A stretch of 48,182 bases of DNA from Methanobacteriota archaeon (GCA_027064305.1 JAMOPY010000021.1:1-48182); one strand, 5' to 3'; counted from the first letter of the stretch, positions 28,606 through 37,721 are shown. Made by a program: numbers and translations. The notes: generated by a model not told the origin, from the sequence alone.

Positions 28606-30789
28606 GTGCCGGTCCCGCTCCTGCTCACGGTCATATCGTTAACCGTCGCGGCGCCCGCGGGCGCGCTCCCGCCGATCCTCCTGGACACCAACTGCTTCGT
28701 GTACATGGACGCACCGGAGCCCGACGATCAGGACATAGGGGTCAAGCCCCCGTACATCGGTCCCGGCTCAAAGACCACGCTGCGGCCCACCGGGACCCTG
28801 GGCGGCCCCCAGGCCCCGCAGGCCCAACGGCAGGGCGGGCAGCAGCAGGCGCAGCAGACCGGGCAGCAGGGACAGCAGCAGGGTCAGCAGGGCGGCCAGG
28901 CCCAGGCCGCCCCGAGCGCGACGATCGTGCAGCCACCCTCCGGGGCCGAGGACTGGATCAAGCCCCGCTCGGACTCCGAAGGGGTCAAGTATCGGCTGGA
29001 CGACGTGTACAGCGCGTACCCGAGGTCGCTGTACTGGTTGCCGTACTTCTCCCTCCTCTCGTATCTGGACGCGCGCGGTCGCCTCTACGTGATCCCGGCC
29101 GCGGCCGACTCGGTCCTGAGGTACAGCGTACTCAAGGCTATCCAGCGCCGGGCGCCCGGCATCCTGGTCATGAGGCTCCAGCTGACCGACCCCAGCAGGA
29201 TGCCAAGCGTCGTCGACTTCGCCTCAAAGCTGGGCTACACGCACCTGATCACGGTGATCGCGGAGTTCGACCCGCTCGCCCTGTCGTCCGCCCTGGCCCT
29301 GAAGTGGCGACTGGTGGAGGAGTACTGCAGGAAGACCGGGACGGACCCGGTCACCGTCGGTGTGGCGATCGTCGTGGTGGGAACGTCGATGGCCCGGGTC
29401 AAGTTGACGGGCCCCGACGGGAGCGAGATCGGGACCGAGCACGTGACCGTGCTGGCCCCCATCCTCCCCCACGCGGCCGTGATCGACGTGACGGATCTGG
29501 ACCCCGAACGGTGCCCGCCCCCGCAGTTCCTGGACAACTTCGACCAGCTCCTGGTCGGTGGTGAGGGGATCACCGTGGACGAGATCGTGGTCGTGTACCG
29601 GAGCGACGCGTTCCGGGAGTACCTCGAGCGGTACCTGAAGTGGCTGTCGAGGGCGGAGCCGGCGCTGAAGGGGAAGGACGTCCGATACGTGAGGGCCCTG
29701 CCCGACCTCTTGAGGGACTCGTTCGCGGCCGTCCTCAGCCCGCCGGGCACCCCGGGTCAGCGGGGACAGGGGGCCCAGGGCGGCGGTGAGGCCGTCCAGC
29801 ACTTCTACCCGTGGCCGGCCGCCGTGTACCTGGCCGCGGTTTACGGGATCCCCATCGTCTGGATGACGAGGGACGTGCAGGCCGAGGGGACCCGGTGGGA
29901 GGGGTTTCTCTTCGTCTGGGGGCCGAAGCCCCAGAACGGCAGGTACTGGGACTTCACCACAGAGTTCACTCAGGTCGTTCCCGGGCTCCTTCAGCCCGGT
30001 TCCCGCGGAGCCCAAGGTCAGGGCGTCGCCACGCCGCCGACCACGCTGATCTCCTACGCGACGCTGGTCGACGGGAGGGGCAACTCCGTGCAGGTGGGGG
30101 CCCCGGTGTACCTGTTCTCGCTCCCCTGCCTCGCGGCCTACCCGTGGGACCTCGTCGCGGTTGACCTTAACACCTCGACGCTGGCGTTCGCGCGGCTGGG
30201 AGTGCTCGCCACCCGTTTCCACGTGTTCGTCCACAAGACGTACGAGGAAGTAATCGCGCTGTGCGGTCCCTACCTGGTCATCGCCGAGTGCGAGCCGGCC
30301 GGGACGAGGATCATGGAGGCTTGGAAATCCCTCCTCATCCGGCTTCTGGACCGAGCGGAGCGGGATGTTGGGTTCCGTCGCCTGCTCAGGGACGTGGGGG
30401 CCGTGGGGCCGGGGTTGAACCTCGCGATGGCGCTGATCAAGGGACATTATCTGGGGGACGTACGTCGGGTCATCGAGGCCGCGACCGGTGGTGAGAGGCA
30501 CTTCCGGTACGGTAACTTCTTCGGCCTGGCGCTGTCCGGTGGCGAGACGAGGATCGAGCCGCTGACGGTCGAGTTCGACGGTCTGGACGAGCACTTCCGG
30601 GTGCTGATCGGTCGTGGTGACCCGCCCAGGGTCACCGGGCCGTGCCTGCAGGCCCAGGTGTGCGACGTTTACGCGGTCCTGGGGTGGTGGCACTCCCGAT
30701 CCCGCAGGTCCTCGACGGGGGTCGGGTTGTGGTGGGCGTGCGCGCTGGCGTGGTGCTGCTGGCGCTGGTGGTCGCGGCGGCGCCGGTGA
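28606..30789 (+). CDS. Large secreted protein with Gln-rich linker, unknown
   Basis: A 727-residue protein. It begins with a signal peptide of about 20 residues (PVPLLLTVISLTVAAPAGA). Residues about 70-105 are an extreme low-complexity linker of Gln, Gly and Ala. The body has alternating strands and helices (TDPSRMPSVVDFASKLGYTH, VVVYRSDAFREYLERYLKWL, GKDVRYVRALPDLL) plus a short second Gly/Gln stretch near residue 388. The last ~40 residues are Trp/Cys/Arg-rich ([16 protein letters not shown] then four Arg) and overlap the next gene in another frame. The GTG at 28606 has GGTGA seven bases upstream. No family is recognised; a cell-surface role is inferred from the signal peptide. Confidence 0.7.
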   Translation: MPVPLLLTVISLTVAAPAGALPPILLDTNCFVYMDAPEPDDQDIGVKPPYIGPGSKTTLRPTGTLGGPQAPQAQRQGGQQQAQQTGQQGQQQGQQGGQAQAAPSATIVQPPSGAEDWIKPRSDSEGVKYRLDDVYSAYPRSLYWLPYFSLLSYLDARGRLYVIPAAADSVLRYSVLKAIQRRAPGILVMRLQLTDPSRMPSVVDFASKLGYTHLITVIAEFDPLALSSALALKWRLVEEYCRKTGTDPVTVGVAIVVVGTSMARVKLTGPDGSEIGTEHVTVLAPILPHAAVIDVTDLDPERCPPPQFLDNFDQLLVGGEGITVDEIVVVYRSDAFREYLERYLKWLSRAEPALKGKDVRYVRALPDLLRDSFAAVLSPPGTPGQRGQGAQGGGEAVQHFYPWPAAVYLAAVYGIPIVWMTRDVQAEGTRWEGFLFVWGPKPQNGRYWDFTTEFTQVVPGLLQPGSRGAQGQGVATPPTTLISYATLVDGRGNSVQVGAPVYLFSLPCLAAYPWDLVAVDLNTSTLAFARLGVLATRFHVFVHKTYEEVIALCGPYLVIAECEPAGTRIMEAWKSLLIRLLDRAERDVGFRRLLRDVGAVGPGLNLAMALIKGHYLGDVRRVIEAATGGERHFRYGNFFGLALSGGETRIEPLTVEFDGLDEHFRVLIGRGDPPRVTGPCLQAQVCDVYAVLGWWHSRSRRSSTGVGLWWACALAWCCWRWWSRRRR

Positions 30790-32732
30790 GCGCGGAGCGG
30801 GTGTACGTGCTGGTCAACGTGCCGGGCACGTTCTCGCTGGAGGACGACTGGGTGAAGGTGTTCGTCACGGCCGCGTCGCTGGCGCGGCCGAGCGGGCCGT
30901 CGGTCGTGCCGGTCCCGGTGCAGGGGCCGGTGGGACCGCTGGAGCTGCGGCTGATGGGGAAGCCGTCCCGGGTGCTCACGTACGGGGTCTCGGCGGTGCG
31001 GCCTGAGTGGGAGCGGTTGCCGGACGACGTGGAGGAGGCCTGCGCTCGGGTGGTGAACGCGGCGAGGGCGGTCGGCGTGCCGGTGGACTTCCTGCTCTGC
31101 CTGGACCCGGCCAACGTGACTCCGGCCCTGGAGCTGGCCCCGGTGGTGTCCAAGCAGCGCGGTGCGATCGTGTGGGGCGACCCGTCGGTGTACCTGAGGA
31201 GCGTGCCGGGCGTGCCGGTGCTGACGCTGGACGAGTACCTGCGGAGTTTCCGGGAGGCGAGCCTGAGGGTGCAGGCGGTCGCCGCGGCGAGTCCCCCGGG
31301 CCCGGGTAACCCGAACCCGATGGCGCTCGCGGCGGTCCTGTTCGCGTGCCTGCGTCCCGCGGTGGTGGGGTTCGTGTCCGGCGGGGACGCGAAGAGCATG
31401 GTGGACGCGGTCCGGGAGCGGTTGCGGACGGCGTACGGAGTGCGGGTGGATACGGGGGATGTGCGGTACCTGGTCGCGTTCGGTGGGGAGTTCTCCGGGC
31501 TGGTGGGATCGTCCGGTGAGGGTCCCGTTGTGGCGGTGTTCCCGTTCCGGGACGTGCCGGGGTTCCTCGCGGCGTGCCGGATGATCCTGTCCGGGCTGGC
31601 GTTCGGGGAGGCTCAGCCGGTGCTGCTCTGCGATCCGGTGAGTCGTTGGGTGAGGTACGAGGCGCGGTTGAGGCGGTGCCTTCAGGCCTCGGTGCTGCGG
31701 GTGACCGACGTGGCGGCGGTGAACGCGGGGTTGTGCGCCCACCCGTGCGCGGTGGTGGACGCGAGCTGGACGTCGGGCGCTCGACCCTCGGGTCAGGGGG
31801 CGTCCTCTCAGGCTCGGCAGGGCCAGCAGCCGGGGCAGGCTCCCGGTGGGCAGCCGGCTCAGCCCGCTCAGCCGGGCGGGCGGGCGGCTTCGACCTCGTC
31901 CTCGTGGTTGGCGGCGCTGGACTCGCAGGGTCGGTGCGCGCTGTTCCTGGCGGTGAGTCCGGGCGTGATCGGGCAGGCCGGGGCGTTCGTGACCCCGAAC
32001 GGGTACCCGAAGTTCTCGTCGGTGGTCGGGTTCGTGAGCCCGGTTGGGGCCTTGATGGCCTACCTGTTCGCGGCGGCCGGGTACGAGCTGGGTGAGGCGG
32101 TGCGGTGGGCGTCGTGCGTGCTGTCGGTGCTCCGGGAGCGTGGGTACGGGTCGGGGGACCTGGTGAACCCCTCCTACGTGCTGATCGGGGACCCGTTCCG
32201 GCGGTTTCGGGCGGCGTTGGAGTACCCGCTGCCGGGGTTGAAGCCCGGGTCGGTGACGGTTCGGGTGTCGGAGGCGTTCTTGGTGCCGCTGGGCCGGTAC
32301 TGGGTGCTGCCGTTGGTGTTCCCGGACTTCGTGACCGGGCTGTGGGACGTGCCCAAGGACAGTCATTGGACGGTGGTGGGGAAGGGGTTGGAGTTCGCGC
32401 GGTGTCGGGTGGGTGCCAGGGAGTTCGCGGTGGGCGCGGTGGTGGCGGCCCCGGAGGGGGTTCGGTCGTCCTACGCGCTGCCGTTGAACGAATTCAATAA
32501 GTACCGAGTGACCGTCACGGTCGGGCTCGTCTCCGGCTCGGAGGGCTCGTCCGGCCCGAGGTCGGTGGGGGTTCCGATTTGCGGGACCGCGGTAGCGTCA
32601 GCATTGTGGCTGGTGGTCAGTGGGGCGATGAGGGGAAGGGGAAGGTCGTCGCGTACCTGGCGGTGCAGGATGAGCCGAGCGTGGTGGCGAGGGCGGGCGT
32701 GGGTCCGAACGCGGGCCACACGGTGCGGGTGA
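30729..32732 (+). CDS. Second large secreted protein with Gln/Pro-rich linker, unknown
   Basis: About 667 residues. A signal peptide is clear ([21 protein letters not shown], cut before ERVY), which is why the GTG at 30729 is chosen; GTG 30684 and an upstream frame to 30642 are also open. A Gln/Gly/Pro-rich linker lies near residues 355-395. The region after it ends with [14 protein letters not shown], which weakly recalls the Y-V-L-x-G-D-P end of C25-like cysteine peptidase domains. No catalytic dyad could be assigned. [18 protein letters not shown] and DVRYLVAF parallel parts of the preceding protein, suggesting related folds. The last ~50 residues overlap purA in another frame and include a hydrophobic stretch ([16 protein letters not shown]) followed by many Arg. 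Confidence 0.65.
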   Translation: MVGVRAGVVLLALVVAAAPVSAERVYVLVNVPGTFSLEDDWVKVFVTAASLARPSGPSVVPVPVQGPVGPLELRLMGKPSRVLTYGVSAVRPEWERLPDDVEEACARVVNAARAVGVPVDFLLCLDPANVTPALELAPVVSKQRGAIVWGDPSVYLRSVPGVPVLTLDEYLRSFREASLRVQAVAAASPPGPGNPNPMALAAVLFACLRPAVVGFVSGGDAKSMVDAVRERLRTAYGVRVDTGDVRYLVAFGGEFSGLVGSSGEGPVVAVFPFRDVPGFLAACRMILSGLAFGEAQPVLLCDPVSRWVRYEARLRRCLQASVLRVTDVAAVNAGLCAHPCAVVDASWTSGARPSGQGASSQARQGQQPGQAPGGQPAQPAQPGGRAASTSSSWLAALDSQGRCALFLAVSPGVIGQAGAFVTPNGYPKFSSVVGFVSPVGALMAYLFAAAGYELGEAVRWASCVLSVLRERGYGSGDLVNPSYVLIGDPFRRFRAALEYPLPGLKPGSVTVRVSEAFLVPLGRYWVLPLVFPDFVTGLWDVPKDSHWTVVGKGLEFARCRVGAREFAVGAVVAAPEGVRSSYALPLNEFNKYRVTVTVGLVSGSEGSSGPRSVGVPICGTAVASALWLVVSGAMRGRGRSSRTWRCRMSRAWWRGRAWVRTRATRCG

Positions 32733-33619
32733 ACGGGGAGGAGTACGGGCTGCGGCAGGTGCCGTGCGGGTTCCCGTACGAGGACGCGGAGCTGGCGATC
32801 GGTCCCGGGGTGCTGGTGAACCCGGAGGTCCTGCTGGACGAGGTGGAGCGGTTGTCCCGGTTTCGGGTGGGTGAGCGGCTCACGGTGGACGAGCGGTGCG
32901 CGATCATCGAGCGGAAGCACATCGAGGCGGAGCGGCGGTCGAGGCACCTGTCGGACGAGATCGACACGACGGGGACGGGGTGCGGGCCGGCGAACGCGGA
33001 CCGGGCGCTGCGGAAGGCGAAGCTGGCGCGGGACGTGGAGGAGCTGGAGGAGTTCCTCGGGGACGTGCCGTGCCTGGTGAACGGGAGCGTGAACGAGGGT
33101 GAGGACGTGCTGGTGGAGGGCACGCAGGGGTTCGGGCTCTCGCTGTACCACGGGATCGACTACCCGTACGTGACGAGCAAGGACACGACGGCGAGCGCCT
33201 TCGCGTCGGACGTGGGGATCGGGCCGACGCGGGTGGACGAGGTGTACGTGGTGTTCAAGGCGTACGCGACGCGGGTGGGCGAGGGCCCGTTCCCGACGGA
33301 GCTGAGCCGAGAGGAGGTGATCGAGCGGTTCGGGGAGGAGATCCTGGAGGTGGAGCGCGGAACGGTGACGGGGCGGCCGAGGCGGATCGGGGAGTTCGAC
33401 TTCAAGATGGCCAAGCGGGCGTGCGTGATCAACGGGGCGACGCAGGTGGTGCTCACGTGCATCGACCGGCGGTTCCCGGACGCGGCGGAGGCGGAGACGT
33501 GGGGTGAGCTGCCCGGGGAGGCGAAGCGGTTCGTTGAGAAGGTCGAGGAGGCCGTGGGCGTGCCGGTGACGCTGATCTCCACGGGGCCCGAGCTGGATCA
33601 CATGGTGGACCTGCGGTGA
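32579..33619 (+). CDS. purA: Adenylosuccinate synthetase (short archaeal form)
   Basis: A 346-residue enzyme, the compact archaeal version (bacterial forms are ~430). It makes adenylosuccinate from IMP, aspartate and GTP. The P-loop region [49 protein letters not shown]-like [11 protein letters not shown], and the [14 protein letters not shown] loop are intact. The TTG at 32579 has GGTGGGGG seven bases upstream. The start lies 154 bp inside the preceding surface-protein frame. The end overlaps the convergent ubiD-like gene by 22 bp. Confidence 0.93.
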   Translation: MRDRGSVSIVAGGQWGDEGKGKVVAYLAVQDEPSVVARAGVGPNAGHTVRVNGEEYGLRQVPCGFPYEDAELAIGPGVLVNPEVLLDEVERLSRFRVGERLTVDERCAIIERKHIEAERRSRHLSDEIDTTGTGCGPANADRALRKAKLARDVEELEEFLGDVPCLVNGSVNEGEDVLVEGTQGFGLSLYHGIDYPYVTSKDTTASAFASDVGIGPTRVDEVYVVFKAYATRVGEGPFPTELSREEVIERFGEEILEVERGTVTGRPRRIGEFDFKMAKRACVINGATQVVLTCIDRRFPDAAEAETWGELPGEAKRFVEKVEEAVGVPVTLISTGPELDHMVDLR

Positions 33620-34920
33620 CCGCTCTCCCCTTTCACCTCCCTCAGCAGCTCTCGGACGCGGTCCGTGGTCGGGACGCGCACCACCTCGAACCGGTCCCTC
33701 TCGTCCAACGGCGCCGTCGCGTCGAGGACGGCCTTCGCCATCACGCCGTCCTCGCTGGACGGGTCGAGCGTCGAGCCCAGACCGCGCACCACGTGCAGGT
33801 CCCGGTCGGCTTGGAAGCGGGTGGCCAGGGCGTACTCGACCTGCTCCGGATCGTCCGGGTCGATGTCCTCGTCCACCACGACCACGTGCTTGAGGCTCGG
33901 GTGCGCGGCGAGGGCGGCCAGGCCCGCGTTCACCGCCTCGCCCTCCGTCCGCTTCCGGATGGAGACGACCGCGTGCAGCCAGCGGCCGCCCCCCGGGGTC
34001 AGCCGGACCTTCCTCACGTCGCACACCCGGGAGACGTGCGCGAGGATGGTCGCCTCCGCCGGGCCCCCCATCATGATGCGGTGCTCCTCGCCGCCTGGGA
34101 GGATCACGGTGGGCGTGAAGTCCTCGCGCGCGTACACCTTCTCCACGACCAGGACGGGCTCCCGACGGCGCTCGTCCAGGGTCCTCGTCACGTCGACGAA
34201 CGGTCCCTCCGGGGCCCGCTCGTCCACGAGGCGGCCCACCAGCACGACCTCGCTCTCCGCGGGCACGGGTAGGTCGTGGTCCACCAGGTGCACCCGGAAG
34301 CCGTCCCAGAAGGCGGCCGCGACCGTCAGCTCGTCCACGTCGTACGGGACCCGGGCGCAGCAGGCGAACATGGTTCGCGGGTCCACACCCAGGCACACGG
34401 CCACGGGTAGGTCGCGGCCGGACCGCTCGTAGTACCGGTACAGGTGCCGGGGCACGATCCGCACGGCGAAGCGACCGTCGCCCAGGTACATCATGCGGTG
34501 AACCGAGGCGTTGGGCGTGCCCTCCTCGGGCTCGCGCGCGATGATCAGGGAGGTGGTCAGGTAGGGGCCGCCGTCCGTCCGGTAGAACCGGCACATGGGG
34601 AGCTCCTCGTCCAGGAACCCGGGCCCGTGCTCGGTCTCCGTGAACGCGGGCGAGGGGTCCCTCCCGGGTCGCTCGGGCCGGTCCATGGCCCTCGCCAGGC
34701 GGTGGAGCACGTCGTCCCACGAGTCGACGCCGAGCGCCCGGACCAGGTATTCGCGTCGGGCGCAGAGGTTTCCGATCAGGCTGGCTCGGTATCCCTCGAC
34801 GCGCTCGAAGAGGACGGGCCGGTTCAGGCCCTGGAGGACGGCCGGGACCTCGTACTCCGGTGAGAGCTCCCGGCGCACGGTCACCAGCTCGTCCTCGACG
34901 ACTTTAAGGAAGTCCCGCAC
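33598..34920 (-). CDS. UbiD-family decarboxylase, candidate anhydromevalonate phosphate decarboxylase
   Basis: A 440-residue prenylated-FMN-dependent decarboxylase. Family features are [61 protein letters not shown] and [11 protein letters not shown], with the acidic and arginine residues of the E-R-E/D active-site set in the expected segments. In archaea lacking other UbiD roles, a paralogue makes isopentenyl phosphate from trans-anhydromevalonate 5-phosphate in the modified mevalonate pathway, which is my preferred role. An aromatic-acid decarboxylase remains possible. GTG 34920 is the start. The C-terminus overlaps purA antisense. Confidence 0.78.
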   Translation of the reverse strand: MRDFLKVVEDELVTVRRELSPEYEVPAVLQGLNRPVLFERVEGYRASLIGNLCARREYLVRALGVDSWDDVLHRLARAMDRPERPGRDPSPAFTETEHGPGFLDEELPMCRFYRTDGGPYLTTSLIIAREPEEGTPNASVHRMMYLGDGRFAVRIVPRHLYRYYERSGRDLPVAVCLGVDPRTMFACCARVPYDVDELTVAAAFWDGFRVHLVDHDLPVPAESEVVLVGRLVDERAPEGPFVDVTRTLDERRREPVLVVEKVYAREDFTPTVILPGGEEHRIMMGGPAEATILAHVSRVCDVRKVRLTPGGGRWLHAVVSIRKRTEGEAVNAGLAALAAHPSLKHVVVVDEDIDPDDPEQVEYALATRFQADRDLHVVRGLGSTLDPSSEDGVMAKAVLDATAPLDERDRFEVVRVPTTDRVRELLREVKGESGHRRSTM

Positions 34921-34946
34921 GACCGGGCCCCCGGGATGAAGAGAAA

Positions 34947-34975
34947 GTCCCGGACCGAGGGGTGAGGACCGGGAC
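34947..34975 (-). terminator. Hairpin followed by a pyrimidine-rich tract, after npdG
   Basis: On the minus strand GTCCCGG (34975-34969) pairs with CCGGGAC (34953-34947) around a 15-base loop, then TTTCTCTTC follows at once. It lies 16 bp past the npdG stop and 27 bp before the ubiD-like gene. It resembles an intrinsic terminator separating the two genes, although the loop is long. Confidence 0.4.
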
Positions 34976-34990
34976 GCGGGCGGACCCCGA

Positions 34991-35665
34991 TCACTCGATC
35001 CCCGTGAACCGGATGCCGATGCCCTTCTTCCCGTACCGCTGGTTCAGCCCGATCAGCAGGGCGGTGATGGACTCCACGATCCGGGCGTTGGCGAGTGGCC
35101 CGCCGTCGATCGCCCGCACGCCGGGGATGTCCTCCGCGAGCTCCATCACCGTCCTCTTCGCGTCCTCGTCGTCGGAGCAGACGACCACGTCGCACTCGAC
35201 CTCCCGGTCCAGGTCCCGGAGTAGCTCCGCCGAGACGTTCTCGAAGGCCGAGACGACGGGCTGCTCCACCAGGGACTGCACGGTCTCCGCGGCCGAGCCC
35301 TCCCACGGGGTGATGGTCCGGGTGGGTCGGCCGCCGATGGCCGTCTCCAGCGGTACGGTCACGTCCACGATGATCGCGTCGTCCGGGAGCGCGTCGCGGA
35401 GCCCTCGGACCGTCTCGATCACGGCGAAGAAGGGCACCGTGAGAAGGACCACGTCCGCGTCCGAGACGGCCTTCTCGTTCTCCCTCCCCTCCACGGTCGC
35501 GTCCTCGTACCCGTGCTCGGAGAGGATCTCCACCGCCCTCTCGGCGGCCTTGAGCGCCCGCTCCTCCTCCCGGGATCCGATCACGACCTCGTGGCCCGCG
35601 GCCGCGAATCGGAGGGCCAGCCCGAACCCCTGATCGCCGGTGCCCCCAACCAGGGCGAGGCGCAT
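34991..35665 (-). CDS. npdG: F420H2:NADP oxidoreductase
   Basis: A 224-residue enzyme that moves hydride between reduced F420 and NADP. The NADP-binding start MRLALVGGTGDQGFGLALRF and IGSREEERA, VVLLTVPFFAVIETV, and the F420 pocket segments ENVSAELL and DGGPLANARIVESITALLI match the Fno family. Its length is typical (about 220). It lies in a minus-strand group, 54 bp after the TatD-like gene and ahead of a probable terminator. It links F420-dependent methanogenesis to anabolic NADPH. Confidence 0.93.
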   Translation of the reverse strand: MRLALVGGTGDQGFGLALRFAAAGHEVVIGSREEERALKAAERAVEILSEHGYEDATVEGRENEKAVSDADVVLLTVPFFAVIETVRGLRDALPDDAIIVDVTVPLETAIGGRPTRTITPWEGSAAETVQSLVEQPVVSAFENVSAELLRDLDREVECDVVVCSDDEDAKRTVMELAEDIPGVRAIDGGPLANARIVESITALLIGLNQRYGKKGIGIRFTGIE

Positions 35666-35719
35666 CGTCCGACCCCCGGCCCCGGCCCGCGGCCCGGGTT
35701 TTAGGGGTGCCGGCCTCGC

Positions 35720-36475
35720 TCAGAACAGCTGGAGGGCGTTGTCTCGGGTGACGGCCTCCACGTCGTCGAATCCCCTCCGCTCGAGCTCGAGGGCGACCTC
35801 GGCCACGGCGAGCACGTTGCTGGGGGCCAGGGAGGCGTCGCTGTTGATCAGGATGCGGTCCGCGTCCTCCCGGTGGTTCAGGACCATCTCGACGGCCTCC
35901 TCGACGGTGGCCTTGCCCGGCTGGACCGAGATGCCCGCGTTCAGGCCCCGCTCGAGCACGTCGTTCAGGAACCGCTCGTTCAGGTGATCCACCACGACCA
36001 GGGCCGGGTCCGCGTCGGAGTCTTGGATTGTCTCCAGGGTTCGGGCGACGACCCGGGGGTCCCGGCTGCGCGGCGTGTGAACCACGACGGGCACGTCCTC
36101 GGTGGCGGCGAGGTCGAGCTGCTCGCGGAAGACCTCCACCTCCCGCTCGGTGGCCCGCTCCAGTCCGATCTCGCCGACGGCGTCGAGGTCGCTCAGGCGC
36201 TCCTCCAGGGCCCTCAGGGCCCTCTCGGTCCCCCGCTCCGGGATGGCGCGCGGGTGCACCCCGAGCCCGACGCGGGCGTCGATGAGGTACTCGTCGGCCC
36301 GCTCCGCGGCGGCCCGGACCGCCTCCCAGTGGCCGAGGAGGGCGTCGTGGGTTCGGGCGGGTATGGGGTCGTGGGAGAGGGTGAGCGCGTATCGGATCCC
36401 GGCCAGGCTCATGCGTCGGAGGTCGTCCTCCGGGCGCACGTCCAGGTGCACGTGGGCGTCGAACTTGGCGAACAC
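35720..36475 (-). CDS. TatD-like metal-dependent hydrolase (TIM barrel, COG1099 type)
   Basis: About 251 residues with the metal ligands of the amidohydrolase barrel: FDAHVHLD at the N-terminus, VGEIGLE, VVVHTPR, VVDHLNERF and LINSDAS. It is related to TatD nucleases, but the archaeal branch is uncharacterised and may act on other phosphoesters or amides. The GTG at 36475 is chosen because homology starts at VFAKFD. A TATA element 26-31 bp upstream would make the transcript nearly leaderless. The frame is open to 36814 without homology. It faces the HTH regulator gene. Confidence 0.8.
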   Translation of the reverse strand: MFAKFDAHVHLDVRPEDDLRRMSLAGIRYALTLSHDPIPARTHDALLGHWEAVRAAAERADEYLIDARVGLGVHPRAIPERGTERALRALEERLSDLDAVGEIGLERATEREVEVFREQLDLAATEDVPVVVHTPRSRDPRVVARTLETIQDSDADPALVVVDHLNERFLNDVLERGLNAGISVQPGKATVEEAVEMVLNHREDADRILINSDASLAPSNVLAVAEVALELERRGFDDVEAVTRDNALQLF

Positions 36476-36497
36476 GGCCGGCCGCCCCCGGTTCTCA

Positions 36498-36511
36498 GAG
36501 TTTAAATACTC
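36498..36511. promoter_or_regulatory. Symmetrical divergent TATA element (GAGTTTAAATACTC)
   Basis: TTTAAA (36501-36506) lies inside GAGT...ACTC, so both strands present a box A. CTCAG flanks it at 36494-36498 and 36509-36513 as a direct repeat. Predicted starts about 25 bp either side fall near 36478 (next to the TatD GTG) and 36529 (16 bp before the regulator ATG). Confidence 0.6.
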
Positions 36512-36544
36512 AGGCGCCCCCGGTGCTCGATGGGGGTGAGCCCG

Positions 36545-37093
36545 ATGGCCGAGTCCGTGGAGGAGGTTATCGACCTCTCGGAGATCCCGTTCCAGCCGAT
36601 GGACAAGCAGGAGATTCACCAGCTGGAGACCGTGCTGCTGGTGGCGACGCTGTTCCGACCGAAGGTGCTGGAGATGATCCACGAGGAGAAGTTCCTGACG
36701 TGGGTGGACTCGCTGGCGGTGGCGGCGGCCGCGCTGGCGCGGCAGAAGGCCGGGTACACGGTGTCGGAGATCGCGGAGGAGCTGGGGCGCACGGAGACCA
36801 CGATCCGGAAGCACCTGCAGGGTGAGACGAAGGCGGGACAGCTCGTCCTGGAGACCTACGACATGCTGAAGAGCGGGGAGCTCAAGATCGTGACGGGCAA
36901 GGAGGAGGTGGAGGAGAAGCTGAGGGCGGAGGAAGAGGAGCTGGAGCGGCTGCGCTCTAAGGTGGGCGACGTGGCCTCCTCGCTGAACCGGGTGGTGGAG
37001 GCCCTGAGCGAGTGTCGGTCCTCGATGGACGACGCGATCGAGGAGTTGGAGGGCGTGGTGGAGGAGCTGAAGGAGCTCAGCGAGGGCGAGTAG
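36545..37093 (+). CDS. HTH transcriptional regulator with C-terminal coiled coil
   Basis: A 182-residue protein. Residues about 20-100 form a helical DNA-binding domain with a clear helix-turn-helix (TVSEIAEELGRTETTIRKHL near residues 78-97). Residues about 115-182 are a Glu/Leu-rich coiled coil with a heptad-like pattern, so it is probably a dimer or higher oligomer. It resembles the archaeal COG1318 group of predicted regulators. The ATG at 36545 has GGGGGTGAG six bases upstream and is preferred to ATG 36530. It may control itself and the divergent hydrolase through the symmetrical promoter. The 3' end overlaps the PP-loop gene by 17 bp. Confidence 0.75.
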   Translation: MAESVEEVIDLSEIPFQPMDKQEIHQLETVLLVATLFRPKVLEMIHEEKFLTWVDSLAVAAAALARQKAGYTVSEIAEELGRTETTIRKHLQGETKAGQLVLETYDMLKSGELKIVTGKEEVEEKLRAEEEELERLRSKVGDVASSLNRVVEALSECRSSMDDAIEELEGVVEELKELSEGE

Positions 37094-37709
37094 CCTCCCG
37101 AAGCCCGCGGAGCCGCTTGCGCAGCCCCTCCAGGTACCTCTCCACCTTCTCCTCGTCCACGGGCTGCTTCCAGGAGCCCGCGAGCATGCACTTGGGCTCG
37201 GACCCGCGCACGGACACGCGCCGCTCGACCAACCCCTCGTACACCTCCCGCTTTTCTAGGCCCCAGACCGGGGTCTGGTACTCGACGCCGTACTCGCCGC
37301 ACATCTCCTCCCAGAACTCCTTGGCGGCGGGCGTCTGCTCCGGGTAGTCCCGGGATCGGCGGTCCCCGGTCACGATCACGTCCGGGTCCAGCCGCTCGAG
37401 CGCGTGGTACAGCATGCAGAACTTGCAGTCCAGGCAGACCGGATTCCACCCGAACCGCAGGATCCGGCGCTCGAGCCCGCGGAGTCCCCACCGATGGAAG
37501 AGTCCGTGCACGTCGAACACGCGCCACTCCAGGTCGCACTCCACGCGCCGGCGTACCTGGGCGTAGTTGAGCCTCGCCTTTTCGACGTTCAGCAGGACCC
37601 CGTTGTCGTACGTGGCGAGGAGCATGTGGTCCGGCTTCAACTCCTCCCAGGCTAGGAGGGAGGAGAGGACGGAGTCGGGGCCGCCGGAGAAGAGGACGAC
37701 CACGCGCAT
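37077..37709 (-). CDS. PP-loop ATPase, probable nucleotide or tRNA sulfur/amide-modifying enzyme
   Basis: A 210-residue N-type ATP pyrophosphatase with the PP-loop FSGGPDSVLSSLLAW at residues 7-21. A central Cys cluster reads NPVCLDCKFCMLYHAL (C-x2-C-x2-C), followed by VTGDRRSRDYPEQTPAAKEF, with another cysteine in EPKCMLAGSW. QueC, ThiI and tRNA-thiolation enzymes share the fold, but the motif set differs from queC at 19955. It starts 12 bp after the end of SepCysS on the same strand, so a role in sulfur transfer is a reasonable guess and nothing more. It overlaps the HTH gene's 3' end by 17 bp. Confidence 0.7.
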   Translation of the reverse strand: MRVVVLFSGGPDSVLSSLLAWEELKPDHMLLATYDNGVLLNVEKARLNYAQVRRRVECDLEWRVFDVHGLFHRWGLRGLERRILRFGWNPVCLDCKFCMLYHALERLDPDVIVTGDRRSRDYPEQTPAAKEFWEEMCGEYGVEYQTPVWGLEKREVYEGLVERRVSVRGSEPKCMLAGSWKQPVDEEKVERYLEGLRKRLRGLREATRPR

Positions 37710-37721
37710 CGCGGGGCCCCT

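Noticed and set aside
28800-28920. CAG-rich stretch as a DNA tandem repeat or CRISPR-like array
   Set aside because: It is an in-frame Gln/Gly/Ala linker with irregular units, not regularly spaced repeats with unique spacers.
32471-34720. Very long minus-strand open frame (about 749 codons) opposite purA and continuing out of frame in the ubiD-like gene
   Set aside because: It is rich in Pro, Arg, His and Gly with no recognisable motif, and is the usual by-product of high-GC codons on the opposite strand of real genes.
34941-34980. GAGAAAGTCC resembling the conserved RNase P RNA segment
   Set aside because: The match is incomplete, the gap is only 70 bp, and no other RNase P RNA core element is present.
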